From Pseudomonadales bacterium (lineage in GTDB: Bacteria; Pseudomonadota; Gammaproteobacteria; Pseudomonadales; Halieaceae): a stretch of 64,000 nucleotides of DNA. The position numbers were made by a program, and so were the translations under genes. Positions within the stretch are counted from its first letter, which is position 1; each line of letters starts with the position of its first letter. Below the pieces are notes generated by a model. It searched no databases. It had not been told where the DNA came from and was given only the letters and a program-made list of their open reading frames with translations. Positions 45,704 to 54,761 of this stretch are shown here, one piece after another. Location of the stretch: the NCBI GenBank assembly GCA_024234855.1, contig JACKNN010000008.1, positions 60,793 to 124,792 of the forward strand, in the 5' to 3' direction.

Positions 45704-48601
45704 TCAGGCATCTTCGGCTGCCCGGTACGAATCAACCGCCGGGCAGGCACAGAACAAGTTCCTGTCGCCGTACACATTGTCCACCCGGTTGACCGGCGCC
45801 CAGTACTTGTAGCGGCGCAGGGAGTCCACCGGGTAGGCCGCGAGCTCGCGGGAGTAAGGGTGCTCCCACAGGCTCGCCGCCACATCCGCCAGGGTGTGGG
45901 GGGCGTTGGACAGGGGGTTGTCCTTTGCATCGAGGCGGCCTTCCTGTACCGCGGTGATTTCCTCGCGGATGGCGATCATCGCGTCGCAGAAGCGGTCCAG
46001 TTCCTCCAGCGATTCGGATTCTGTGGGTTCCACCATCAGTGTACCCGCCACCGGGAAGGACATGGTGGGCGCGTGGAAGCCGTAGTCGATCAGGCGCTTG
46101 GCCACGTCTTCTTCCGTCACCCCGCTGGCTTCCTTGATGGGCCGGATGTCGAGAATGCATTCGTGGGCCACGTTGCCGCTGGTACCGGTGTAGAGGATGG
46201 GGTAGTGGTGCTTGAGACGGTGGGCGATGTAGTTGGCGTTCAGTATCGCCACTTTGCTGGCCGCGGTCAGGCCCGCGCCGCCCATCAGGGCGATGTAGGC
46301 CCAGGAAATCGGCAGGATGGAGGCGCTGCCATACGGCGCGGATGACACTGTGTCATTGCCGGCATCCAGTCCCGGCAGCGGGGCCACGGGGTTGCTGGGC
46401 AGGAAGGCCTGCAGGTGCGCGCCCACCCCGATGGGGCCCATGCCCGGGCCGCCGCCACCGTGGGGAATACAAAAGGTCTTGTGCAGGTTGAGGTGCGATA
46501 CGTCGGCGCCGAATTTCCCCGGCGCCGCGATACCCACCAGGGCGTTGAGGTTGGCGCCATCGACATACACCTGGCCGCCGTGCTCGTGCACGATGTCGCA
46601 CAGCTCGATAATCGATTCCTCAAACACCCCGTGGGTGGAAGGGTAGGTCACCATGATGCAGGCCAGGTCCTCGCGGTGGCGTGCCGCCTTGCTGCGCAGG
46701 TCCCCGAGGTCCACGTTACCGAGTGCATCGCATTCGACGATAACCACTTCCATCCCGGCCAGGGCCGCGCTGGCGGGATTGGTGCCGTGGGCGGAGGAGG
46801 GTATCAGGCAGACGTTGCGCTGGTGATCGCCGCGGTTTTCGTGGTAGCGCCGGATGGCCAGCAGACCGGCGTACTCGCCCTGGGAACCGGCATTGGGCTG
46901 CAGGGAGATCGCGTCGTAGCCGGTGCACTCGCGCAGCATGTGTTCCAGCTCTGCCAGCATGGCCTGGTAGCCGGCGGTCTGGTCCGCCGGTGCGAAGGGG
47001 TGCAGGCCGGCGAACTGCGGCCAGGTGATCGGCAGCATCTCGGTGGTCGCGTTGAGCTTCATGGTGCAGCTGCCCAGCGGGATCATGGCCCTGTTGAGGG
47101 CAATGTCCTTGTCTTCCAGGTAGCGCATATAGCGCAGCATGGCCGTTTCCGAGTGATAGTCATTGAACAGCGGATGCTGCAGGTAATCGACCTCGCGCCG
47201 CAGGGCGGCCGGGATGCCGGCGGGGTGGTCCGGGCCATCGGCCAGCGCCGCCATGCCCGGCGCGGCTGATCCGCTGAAAACAGACAACAGGTTGAGGACA
47301 TCCTGTGCGCTGGTGGTTTCGTCCAGCGAGACACCCAGCCTGTCATTGCCCACCCGTCGCAGGTTCATGCCCTGTGCCAGCGCGCGCTCGATGATGGCGG
47401 CCTGTTGATCGCCGACCCTGAGGGTGAGGGTGTCAAAATACTGCTTGTTCTGGGCTGCAAAACCGGCGTCCGCCAGCCCCGTTGCCAGCAGTGCGGTGAG
47501 GTAGTGTATGCGCTCGGCTATCCGCCGCAGGCCCCGGGGGCCGTGGTACATGGCGTAGAAGGTGGCCATGATGGCGAGCAGCGCCTGGGAGGTGCAGATA
47601 TTGCTCGTGGCTTTCTCCCGGCGGATATGCTGTTCGCGGGTCTGCATGGCCATGCGCAGGGCCTGGTTGCCGCGGCGATCGATGGACACGCCGATGATGC
47701 GGCCGGGGGTGGAGCGCTTGTAGGCATCGCGGGTGGCAAAATAGGCGGCGTGCGGCCCGCCGAAACCCATCGGTACGCCAAAGCGCTGGGTATTACCCAG
47801 CACCACGTCGGCGCCCAGGGCGCCGGGCGATTTCACCAGCAGCAGGGCCATGATGTCGGCGGCAACCGCGACCAGCGCGTTGGCCTGGTGGGCCTGCTCG
47901 ACCAATGGCGAGATGTCCTCCAGGTGGCCGTAGGTACCGGGGTATTGCAGTAACAGGCCGAAGGCTTCGGTGTTGCCCAGCAGTTCCTGGGGCTCCCCCA
48001 CCACTACCGTGATATCCAGCGCCTCGGCCCGGGTTTTGACCACTGCGATGGTCTGGGGATGGCAGTCGGCGGCGACCAGGAAGGTATCGCTGCGATTGCG
48101 CTTGTTCACCCGGTGCAGCAGGGTCATGGCCTCGGCGGCGGCCGTGCCCTCATCCAGCATGGAGGCGTTGGCCAGGTCCATGCCGGTGAGATCGAGTATC
48201 ATCTGCTGGAAGCTCAGCAGCGCCTCCAGCCGGCCCTGGGAAATCTCCGGCTGGTAGGGGGTATAGGCCGTGTACCAGCCGGGATTCTCCAGCACGTTGC
48301 GCTGGATGACCGCAGGTGTCCAGGTATCGTAGTAGCCGGTGCCGATGTAGGACTTGTTCACCACGTTTTGCGCGGCCAGCCCGCGCAGCCTGGCCAGCAC
48401 GGCCTGCTCGGTCTGTGCACCGGGCAAATCCATGGCCTGCCTGCGCCGGATGGCGGCGGGCACGGTATCATCGATCAGCGCGTCCAGGCTGTCGTAGCCG
48501 ATGGCCCGGGCCATCTCGGCCTGCTGCTCCCGGGTGGGGCCAATGTGGCGCCGGATGAAATCTTCGTGATTCTCCAGATCGGACAGCGGCGGGCGGTTCA
48601 T
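45704..48601 (-). CDS. gcvP: Glycine dehydrogenase (decarboxylating), P protein
   Basis: GcvP decarboxylates glycine and passes the aminomethyl group to the H protein in the glycine cleavage system. The 965-residue protein is the fused homodimeric type: two aminotransferase-like halves, with the PLP lysine in the second half (NLHKTFCIPHGGGGPG). Near the start is FIRRHIGPTREQQ, typical for the family. The ATG at 48601 has GGAGCACCT upstream; the frame continues upstream without homology. gcvT and gcvH, which often stand next to it, are not in this window. Confidence 0.97.
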   Translation of the reverse strand: MNRPPLSDLENHEDFIRRHIGPTREQQAEMARAIGYDSLDALIDDTVPAAIRRRQAMDLPGAQTEQAVLARLRGLAAQNVVNKSYIGTGYYDTWTPAVIQRNVLENPGWYTAYTPYQPEISQGRLEALLSFQQMILDLTGMDLANASMLDEGTAAAEAMTLLHRVNKRNRSDTFLVAADCHPQTIAVVKTRAEALDITVVVGEPQELLGNTEAFGLLLQYPGTYGHLEDISPLVEQAHQANALVAVAADIMALLLVKSPGALGADVVLGNTQRFGVPMGFGGPHAAYFATRDAYKRSTPGRIIGVSIDRRGNQALRMAMQTREQHIRREKATSNICTSQALLAIMATFYAMYHGPRGLRRIAERIHYLTALLATGLADAGFAAQNKQYFDTLTLRVGDQQAAIIERALAQGMNLRRVGNDRLGVSLDETTSAQDVLNLLSVFSGSAAPGMAALADGPDHPAGIPAALRREVDYLQHPLFNDYHSETAMLRYMRYLEDKDIALNRAMIPLGSCTMKLNATTEMLPITWPQFAGLHPFAPADQTAGYQAMLAELEHMLRECTGYDAISLQPNAGSQGEYAGLLAIRRYHENRGDHQRNVCLIPSSAHGTNPASAALAGMEVVIVECDALGNVDLGDLRSKAARHREDLACIMVTYPSTHGVFEESIIELCDIVHEHGGQVYVDGANLNALVGIAAPGKFGADVSHLNLHKTFCIPHGGGGPGMGPIGVGAHLQAFLPSNPVAPLPGLDAGNDTVSSAPYGSASILPISWAYIALMGGAGLTAASKVAILNANYIAHRLKHHYPILYTGTSGNVAHECILDIRPIKEASGVTEEDVAKRLIDYGFHAPTMSFPVAGTLMVEPTESESLEELDRFCDAMIAIREEITAVQEGRLDAKDNPLSNAPHTLADVAASLWEHPYSRELAAYPVDSLRRYKYWAPVNRVDNVYGDRNLFCACPAVDSYRAAEDA

Positions 48602-48656
48602 AGGTGCTCCGGGATTGGCTGGGTCGCGCGATGCGGGTGGGCGTTTTGAGGGCGCG

Positions 48657-48686
48657 ATAGTAGCAGTTGGGCGCCGGCCCGGGCAA
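48657..48686 (-). promoter_or_regulatory. Putative gcvP promoter
   Basis: Read on the minus strand there is -35 TTGCCC, an 18-base spacer and -10 TACTAT, about 55 bases upstream of the gcvP start. No glycine riboswitch-like structure fits in the short leader. Confidence 0.5.
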
Positions 48687-48734
48687 CATTGGGCCCGGAT
48701 GGCGGTTAAACACTGACTCCGGAGAAAGCAGCCC

Positions 48735-49358
48735 ATGGCGCGCGTTAAAAAGTCGGAAATTGCCCTGACGGACCTGTTGGCCCAGGTTCGCGCCTGTCGC
48801 CATTGTGAGGCGTCCCTGCCGCTGGGGCCCAGGCCGGTGCTGCGGGCCGGTACCGGCGCCCGTGTGCTGATCATCGGCCAGGCCCCGGGTACCCGGGTGC
48901 ACGCCAGCGGTATCCCCTGGGACGACCCCAGCGGCGACCGGCTGCGGCAGTGGCTGCAACTGGAGGCGGACCGGTTCTACGACACATCCCGCGTGGCCAT
49001 AGTGCCCATGGGTTTCTGTTATCCCGGCAGGGGAAAATCCGGCGACCTGCCGCCATCCCCCGAGTGCGCCCCGCTGTGGCACCAGCGTGTGGTGGCGATG
49101 CTGCCACGGCTTGAACTGGTATTGCTGGTGGGGGCGTACGCCCAGCGGTACTACCTGCCCCAAACCCCGGCGGCGGCAGAAGCTGCACCGGGTGAAAACC
49201 TCACGCAGCGGGTCCGGCGCTGGCGGGATTTTGGCCCGCGCTACTTTCCCCTGCCGCATCCGTCACCGCGCAATAACCTGTGGCTGCGCCGCAATCCCTG
49301 GTTTGAGGCGGAAGCGTTGCCCCAGCTGCGGGCCAGGCTGCGGGTGGTGCTGGGCTGA
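48735..49358 (+). CDS. Uracil-DNA-glycosylase-fold protein
   Basis: The 207-residue protein belongs to the UDG-like superfamily (COG1573-like). It has a Cys-containing start (RACRHCEASL), the motif IIGQAPGTRVHASGIPWDDPSG that resembles the uracil pocket, and a late FPLPHPSPRNNLW motif (HPSPRN-like). Only two Cys are seen at the N-terminus, so the four-Cys iron-sulfur site of family 4 enzymes is doubtful. Action on uracil is likely but not certain; related proteins are annotated simply as UDG-family. It is divergent from gcvP. Confidence 0.82.
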   Translation: MARVKKSEIALTDLLAQVRACRHCEASLPLGPRPVLRAGTGARVLIIGQAPGTRVHASGIPWDDPSGDRLRQWLQLEADRFYDTSRVAIVPMGFCYPGRGKSGDLPPSPECAPLWHQRVVAMLPRLELVLLVGAYAQRYYLPQTPAAAEAAPGENLTQRVRRWRDFGPRYFPLPHPSPRNNLWLRRNPWFEAEALPQLRARLRVVLG

Positions 49359-49434
49359 GCGCCCGCCCGGTACTTGCAAGCCGGTGGGGATACGGGTTTC
49401 ACTGTCGTCCCTGCCAATCAATGGAGACCAAACA

Positions 49435-50661
49435 GTGCCCGATACAGTCGCGCCGGAATCAGTGGGAATGAACAGCGGGCAGCTCGACCGGGTGGGTGAG
49501 CATCTTCGCAAACGTTACATCGAGCCCGGCAAGATACCGGGCAGCATCGCCCTGGTGGCGCGCCACGGCAAGGTCTGTTACCTGGACGCGGCGGGCTCGC
49601 GGGATGTGGAGCGGGACCTGCCTATGACCGCCGATACCATCGTCCGCATCTACTCCATGACCAAGCCGGTGACCTCGGTGGCGATGATGACGCTGCACGA
49701 GCGCGGCCTGTTTTCCCTGGATGACCCGGTTCACCGCTTTATTCCGGCCTGGAAAAATTTGCGGGTGCGCAAGGCGGGTTCCCATCCGCAGTTTCTGACG
49801 GTGCCCTGCGAGCGCCCCATGACGATACGCGACCTGTTCATGCACACCTCGGGACTCACCTACGACTTCCTGCATGCCGGTAATGTCGATGCCGCCTACC
49901 GCGAACTGGACGTGGGCCTGCCGCGCCGCGGCTACACCCTGCAGGCGATGATTGAGCAACTGGCGCACCTGCCGCTGGAGTTCTCGCCGGGTGCGCGCTG
50001 GAACTACTCGCTGGCGACCGACGTGCTGGGTCACCTGATCGAGGTGATCAGCGGCCGGAGTTTGCCCGAATTCATGCACGAGGCGATTTTCGCGCCATTG
50101 GGAATGGTGGATACCGGCTTCGGGATTCCCCCGGACAAGCTCGGGCGTTTCGCCTCCTGTTATGAGCGCAACCTGCAAAAGGACATGGTGCTGCAGGATG
50201 ACGGCCAGGACAGCCACTTCGCGCGGCGGACTTTCTGGTCCGGTGGTGGTGGTCTGCTGTCGACGGTGGCTGATTACTACTGCTTCTGCCAGATGTTATT
50301 GAATGGCGGCAGCCTTGAGGGGCGCCGCATCCTGGGCTCCCGCACGTTGCAGTTCATGACCCGCAACCATTTACCGGGTGGCGTCGACATGGCGCGGTTC
50401 GCCACCGGCAGTTTCAGCGAAACGGTCTACGAGGGGGTGGGATTCGGCCTGGGCTTTGCCAATAAACTGGACCCGGTGCGCAATGGTTATCCCGGTTCTG
50501 CGGGCAGTTATTTCTGGGGCGGGCTGGCCAGCACCCTGTTCTGGGTAGACCCGCGGGAGGACCTGGCCGTGGTGTTCTTGACCCAACTGATCCCCTCCAG
50601 TACCTTCAACTTCCGGGGCCAGATGGAGAACATCATCTACGCCGCCCTCGACCAGGACTAG
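49435..50661 (+). CDS. Serine hydrolase, class C beta-lactamase / EstB-like family
   Basis: The 408-residue protein has the beta-lactamase-like fold with SxxK at Ser74-Lys77 (in RIYSMTKPV) and the tyrosine motif in RWNYSLATDVLGHL. No clear signal peptide is present, so it is probably cytoplasmic and more likely an esterase (like EstB or lovastatin-type acyl esterases) than a lactamase. The GTG at 49435 has GGAGA at a good distance and begins at the real homology. Natural substrate unknown. Confidence 0.85.
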   Translation: MPDTVAPESVGMNSGQLDRVGEHLRKRYIEPGKIPGSIALVARHGKVCYLDAAGSRDVERDLPMTADTIVRIYSMTKPVTSVAMMTLHERGLFSLDDPVHRFIPAWKNLRVRKAGSHPQFLTVPCERPMTIRDLFMHTSGLTYDFLHAGNVDAAYRELDVGLPRRGYTLQAMIEQLAHLPLEFSPGARWNYSLATDVLGHLIEVISGRSLPEFMHEAIFAPLGMVDTGFGIPPDKLGRFASCYERNLQKDMVLQDDGQDSHFARRTFWSGGGGLLSTVADYYCFCQMLLNGGSLEGRRILGSRTLQFMTRNHLPGGVDMARFATGSFSETVYEGVGFGLGFANKLDPVRNGYPGSAGSYFWGGLASTLFWVDPREDLAVVFLTQLIPSSTFNFRGQMENIIYAALDQD

Positions 50662-50721
50662 GCCCGCAGCTCTGGCGCCCTAAGCAAATGCAATCGCAGT
50701 GCTCGAAATGGAGACCATACC

Positions 50722-52887
50722 ATGCCTATCCCCACCCAACGGTTGTTGTTGCCGCTCACCCTGGCATTGGCCCTGGCGGCCTGCTCGGGTAACAACGACA
50801 ATAACAAGTCCACCCAGCTGATCAGCATCGACACGCCCAATGCGGACCGCTGCGAGATCCTCGATTCCGACAACTGCCTGTTCCCCTGGCCCAGCAGCGC
50901 CCTCACCGTGGCGGACGACAGCACCGTCACCGGCGTACGGGTGAATCTCAACCAGCAGTCGCTGCCCGCGAACAAGCAGGGCGTGCATGTGGATCCCACC
51001 GAGTGGAACCGCAACGACGGCTTCTCGCCCTCGCAGATGATCATGGCCCAGGTGCCCGGGGTGGACCTGGCGCAAACCGGGGCGCCGCCGATCACCGATC
51101 TCGCCCAGTCACTCGACCCCGACTCGCCGGTGGTGGTGATACGCGCGAGCACCGGTGAGCAGCACCTGGTCTTCGCCGAGTTGGATGCCAATACCGATGA
51201 TCCCGCCGAGCAGTCACTGATCATCCGGCCGATGATCCAGTTTGAGCGGGGCGAGCGCTACATCGTCGCCCTGCGCAATCTGAAAGACGCCTCGGGGGAG
51301 GTGCTCGAGGCGCCGGAGGTGTTCCGGGCCTTCCGCGATGACACCCCCACCGACAACGATGCAATCGAAAGCCGCCGCGAGGCCATGGAGGATATGTTCG
51401 CTGTCCTGGCTGACGCCGGCATCGCGCGCGAAGATCTCTACCTGGCCTGGGACTTCAATATCGCCAGTGTCGAGAATATCACCGAGCGCATCCTGCACAT
51501 TCGCGACGACGCCTTCGCCGCGCTGGGCAATGCGGCGCCGGAATTCGCCGTGACCGAGGTGATTGACTACGCGCCCTGCGCTGAGTCCGGCTGTGAGGCG
51601 GGCCAGGACGAGTACAAATCGCGCTCCATCACCGGCACCTTCCAGGTGCCCAACTACCTCGACTCGGACGATGGCCGCCCCGGCTCGCCGTATTATTACG
51701 CCGAACCCGACGACGGCCTGCCCGATCGTATCGGCGGCGACAATCTGTTTACCGCGCGTTTTTACTGCAGTATCGCCCGCTCCGTCGCTGAGGATTTTGA
51801 AGCGCCGCCCAAGGCCGTAGCCAGGCCTTCGCTGTATGGCCATGGCCTGCTGGGCAGCGGCTCGGACGCCCTGCGCGGCACCGGCGCCAATATCAACATC
51901 ATGGCGAACAGTCACCAGATGATGTTCTGCGGCACTGACTGGAGCGGCTTCGCCGAGGAGGATGTCGGCTACGCCGTACAGGTGTTGCAGGACTGGTCGC
52001 TGCTGCCGGCGTTTTTTGATCGCCAGCAGCAGGGCATGCTCAATTTCATGTACCTGGCCCGCCTGCTCAAGCACGAGGCGGGCCTGCGCAGCGACCCGGC
52101 GTTCCAGGCCGGCGGCGAGCCGGTGTTCGACAACAGCAACGTCTATTACGACGGCAATAGCCAGGGCGGGATTCTCGGTGGCGCCCTGATGGGCGTGATC
52201 CAGGATGTCACCCGGGGCGTGCTGGGGGTGCCGGGAATGTCCTACAGCTTCCTGTTGCGTCGCAGTGTCGACTTTGATGTCTACAAGCCGTTCTTCAGCG
52301 GCTCGGCCACCGGCGCCAACGGCGGCGGCTACCCCAGCATCAAGGACCAGGCCTTCCTGCTGTCGATGGCGCAAATGCTGTGGGACCGCTCGGAATCCAG
52401 TGGCTACGTCTACCATATCGAGCAACACCCGCTGCCGAACACGCCGGTTCACTCGGTGCTGATGCAGGTGGCTTACGGCGATCACCAGGTGAGTATGTGG
52501 GCAGCGGAGTTCATGGCCCGCACCATCGGCGCGAAACTGAGGGTGCCGGCGCTGGAGCCCGGCAGGCACCCCGACAGCAATCCCTATTACGGGCTGGAGC
52601 CGGTGCCGGCCGGCGACTACACAGGCTCGGTCCTGACCATCTGGGACAACGGCCCCCTGGGAGCCGGCGCGAGTGACGGTGGTACCGCGCCACCGCCGAT
52701 CAATAACACCCAGCCGTTCGAGCCGGATTACGGCGCCGACCCGCACAGCCTGCCGCGCAAGGACGCGACCGCCCAGGCGGAAAAGTCCTTTTTCCTAATG
52801 CCGCCGGGGCAGGGCAAGTTTGTCGATACCTGCGACCCCAGCCTGCCCTGCACCACGGACGGCTATGTCCCGGGGGGCAGCTTATAG
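50722..52887 (+). CDS. Large secreted lipoprotein with alpha/beta-hydrolase-like elbow
   Basis: The 721-residue protein starts with a lipoprotein signal (LLLPLTLALALAAC; acylated Cys about residue 21) and continues with a Ser/Asn/Asp-rich linker. The N-terminal part contains a segment similar to bacterial Ig-like or SbsA-like repeats in other lipoproteins (LIIRPMIQFERGERYIVALRN). The C-terminal part has a hydrolase-like region with GHGLLGSG and a G-x-S-x-G elbow, Gly478-Asn-Ser480-Gln-Gly482. A His suited for a catalytic triad (e.g. in YGDHQVSMW) is present. It is probably a surface or periplasmic lipase/esterase-like protein; this is inference. It ends right before the Fur-box promoter region and has its own GGAGA site. 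Confidence 0.7.
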   Translation: MPIPTQRLLLPLTLALALAACSGNNDNNKSTQLISIDTPNADRCEILDSDNCLFPWPSSALTVADDSTVTGVRVNLNQQSLPANKQGVHVDPTEWNRNDGFSPSQMIMAQVPGVDLAQTGAPPITDLAQSLDPDSPVVVIRASTGEQHLVFAELDANTDDPAEQSLIIRPMIQFERGERYIVALRNLKDASGEVLEAPEVFRAFRDDTPTDNDAIESRREAMEDMFAVLADAGIAREDLYLAWDFNIASVENITERILHIRDDAFAALGNAAPEFAVTEVIDYAPCAESGCEAGQDEYKSRSITGTFQVPNYLDSDDGRPGSPYYYAEPDDGLPDRIGGDNLFTARFYCSIARSVAEDFEAPPKAVARPSLYGHGLLGSGSDALRGTGANINIMANSHQMMFCGTDWSGFAEEDVGYAVQVLQDWSLLPAFFDRQQQGMLNFMYLARLLKHEAGLRSDPAFQAGGEPVFDNSNVYYDGNSQGGILGGALMGVIQDVTRGVLGVPGMSYSFLLRRSVDFDVYKPFFSGSATGANGGGYPSIKDQAFLLSMAQMLWDRSESSGYVYHIEQHPLPNTPVHSVLMQVAYGDHQVSMWAAEFMARTIGAKLRVPALEPGRHPDSNPYYGLEPVPAGDYTGSVLTIWDNGPLGAGASDGGTAPPPINNTQPFEPDYGADPHSLPRKDATAQAEKSFFLMPPGQGKFVDTCDPSLPCTTDGYVPGGSL

Positions 52888-52907
52888 GGATTAATAAGAA
52901 TTAATCC
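52888..52907. repeat. Perfect AT-rich palindrome upstream of the porin promoter
   Basis: GGATTAAT, loop AAGA, ATTAATCC: an 8-bp perfect stem that starts directly after the stop of the lipoprotein gene. There is no T run after it. It could be a weak transcription stop or a second protein-binding site next to the Fur-like box. Confidence 0.55.
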
Positions 52908-52916
52908 TATTTAGTA

Positions 52917-52945
52917 TTGCTAATGAGAATGATTACTACTAATAT
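52917..52945 (+). promoter_or_regulatory. Promoter of the porin-FMN-PepSY operon
   Basis: The elements are -35 TTGCTA (52917-52922), a 17-base spacer and -10 TAATAT (52940-52945). The Fur-box-like sequence sits within the spacer and -35, so repressor binding would block RNA polymerase. Confidence 0.7.
52919..52937 (+). promoter_or_regulatory. Fur-box-like operator
   Basis: Compared with the E. coli Fur consensus of 19 bases, 14 positions match here, including the central TAATGA-AAT and ATTA blocks (GCTAATGAGAATGATTACT). It covers the promoter spacer of the porin operon. Iron repression is therefore expected but not shown. Confidence 0.7.
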
Positions 52946-52989
52946 CCCCTTTGCCAGTTGGCGCAAGACCAGTAAAGGGGACAGCACAG

Positions 52990-54225
52990 ATGAAAAAACT
53001 GACAGCGGGCCTGGTATTCGGCCTGTGTAGCACAGCCGCCGTCGCGGCCACGCCCACGCCCGAGGAGATGTGGGCCATCATTCAACAGCAGCAGGCGGAA
53101 ATTGCCCGGCTCAAGGAGCAGGTGGCCTCGGCGGACAACCAGATCAAGGAAACCGGCATCAAGGTGGAAGCCACCGCCAACATGGTCGAGGAGGGCCTGG
53201 TGTCGGGCCGCCATTCGCTGGCGTCCAGCTGGACCGAGCGCACCCAGATCGGTAGCTACGGCGAGATGCACTACAACAACCTGACCGATGAAAATGACAA
53301 CGGCGGCGACAAGGACGAGCTGGATTTTCACCGCTTTGTGTTCTACCTCGGGCACGAGTTCAGCGACACCACCCGGATGTTCTCCGAGGTGGAGTTGGAG
53401 CACTCGGTCGCCGGTGACGGCCAGAACGGCGAAGTCGAGCTGGAGCAGGCTTACATCGAACACGACCTGAGCCGCAACATGCGCATGAAGGCGGGCCTGT
53501 TCCTGATCCCCGTGGGTATTCTCAACCAGACCCACGAGCCTGACACGTTCTACGGGGTGGAGCGCAATAACGTCGAGAAGAACATCATCCCCACCACCTG
53601 GTGGGAGGGCGGCCTGGCCCTGAGCGGCGAGTTCGCGCCCGGCTGGAGCTATGACACGGCGTTCACATCCGGCCTGATGCTGGATGCCGATGAGGGCCAG
53701 TACCTGATCCGCGACGGCCGCCAGAAAGTGTCCGAGGCCGATGCTTCCGACCCCGCCTATACCGCCAACCTGAAGTACACCGGTATCGCCGGCCTGGAGT
53801 TGGGTGCTACCGTGCAGTACCAGCAGGACCTGTACCAGGGTAAGTACAGCCAGGATGTCGACGCGGTGCTCTACTCGGCACATGTGGCCTGGCGCACCGG
53901 CCCCTTCGGGCTGCGCGCGGTGGCGGCGACCTGGGACATCGACGACGCTATCAATACCATCAAGGCGGGCGCCGATACCCAGGAGGGCTGGTATATCGAG
54001 CCCTCCTGGCTGCTGCTGAGCGACCTCGGTATATTCGCGCGCTACAGCGAATGGGATAACCAGGCCGGCGGCGCCGGTGATACCCAGTTCAGTGAATGGA
54101 ACATGGGGTTCAACTACTGGCTGGAGGAGCATGTGGTATTCAAGCTCGATTACCAGTGGCAGGATGCGCCCGCCAACCAGAAAGAACTGGAAGGCCTGAA
54201 CCTGGGGGTTGGCTGGAGTTTCTGA
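52990..54225 (+). CDS. Outer-membrane porin with N-terminal coiled coil
   Basis: The 411-residue protein has a signal peptide (KKLTAGLVFGLCSTAAVAA), a short coiled coil (about residues 30-50, AIIQQQQAEIARLKEQVA) and a beta-barrel domain of the phosphate-selective porin O/P type, ending in aromatic Phe (LGVGWSF). The coiled coil could trimerise the protein or bind peptidoglycan. It is the first gene of a promoter that looks Fur-regulated. With the two redox-type genes downstream, it may pass an iron complex or a reductant through the outer membrane; the cargo is inference. The ATG at 52990 directly precedes the signal peptide. The stop overlaps the next start (TGATG). Confidence 0.85.
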   Translation: MKKLTAGLVFGLCSTAAVAATPTPEEMWAIIQQQQAEIARLKEQVASADNQIKETGIKVEATANMVEEGLVSGRHSLASSWTERTQIGSYGEMHYNNLTDENDNGGDKDELDFHRFVFYLGHEFSDTTRMFSEVELEHSVAGDGQNGEVELEQAYIEHDLSRNMRMKAGLFLIPVGILNQTHEPDTFYGVERNNVEKNIIPTTWWEGGLALSGEFAPGWSYDTAFTSGLMLDADEGQYLIRDGRQKVSEADASDPAYTANLKYTGIAGLELGATVQYQQDLYQGKYSQDVDAVLYSAHVAWRTGPFGLRAVAATWDIDDAINTIKAGADTQEGWYIEPSWLLLSDLGIFARYSEWDNQAGGAGDTQFSEWNMGFNYWLEEHVVFKLDYQWQDAPANQKELEGLNLGVGWSF

Positions 54226-54761
54226 TGTTCGCCGGAGGTAAACCAGCCGCGCACCTGCGCGGCGTCTCGGCCGCCATCCTGTTGCTGGCGGCTTTTTCCG
54301 TTGCCGGGGAGGAATACCTGGGCCGCGACGATTTCCTGGGCATGGTCTTCGGCGACACCCCGCCGGCGGTGCAGACGCTGTGGCTGACCGACGAGAGCAA
54401 GGCGGCAGCGAAAGCGGCCGTCGGCTGGGTTCCCCTCGCGTTGCGCCTGCGCTACTGGCGGGCGGGGTCGCAAACCGCCTGGATTCTCGAGGATATCGGC
54501 AAGGACAAGCCCATCACCCTGGGTATCGCCGTTGACGGCGGTCAGATAGAGCGGGTGGAGGTGCTGGCGTTTCGCGAAAGTCGAGGCTGGGAAATCCGCT
54601 ACCCCTTTTTTACTGACCAGTTCAGGGGCCTGGTCCTGGCACCCGACGGCGATTTGTCCGGGTCCATCGACGGCATCACCGGTGCGACACTGTCGGTGCG
54701 CGCGGTAGAACGCGTGACGCGCCTGGCCCTGTGGCTGGATGCGCGGGTGCGGGATTCGTGA
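54225..54761 (+). CDS. Exported FMN-binding domain protein (likely flavinylated)
   Basis: The 178-residue protein has a signal peptide or anchor (GVSAAILLLAAFSVAGEE) and an FMN-binding domain like those of NqrC, RnfG and NosR. The C-terminal motif is DGITGATLS; the Thr in GAT (Thr155) is the residue to which ApbE attaches FMN in studied relatives. The middle has the expected LGIAVDGGQIERVEVLAF strand pattern. It would be a periplasmic one-electron carrier. It is translationally coupled to the porin upstream (TGATG) and to the PepSY gene downstream (overlap of 4 bases). No apbE is in the window. Confidence 0.85.
   Translation: MFAGGKPAAHLRGVSAAILLLAAFSVAGEEYLGRDDFLGMVFGDTPPAVQTLWLTDESKAAAKAAVGWVPLALRLRYWRAGSQTAWILEDIGKDKPITLGIAVDGGQIERVEVLAFRESRGWEIRYPFFTDQFRGLVLAPDGDLSGSIDGITGATLSVRAVERVTRLALWLDARVRDS

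Noticed and set aside
48602..48734. Glycine riboswitch before gcvP
   Set aside because: The space between the likely transcription start and the ATG is about 50 bases, which is too short for a glycine aptamer.
49435..50661. Beta-lactamase resistance gene
   Set aside because: SxxK is present, but there is no signal peptide and the family is mostly esterases; resistance is not supported.
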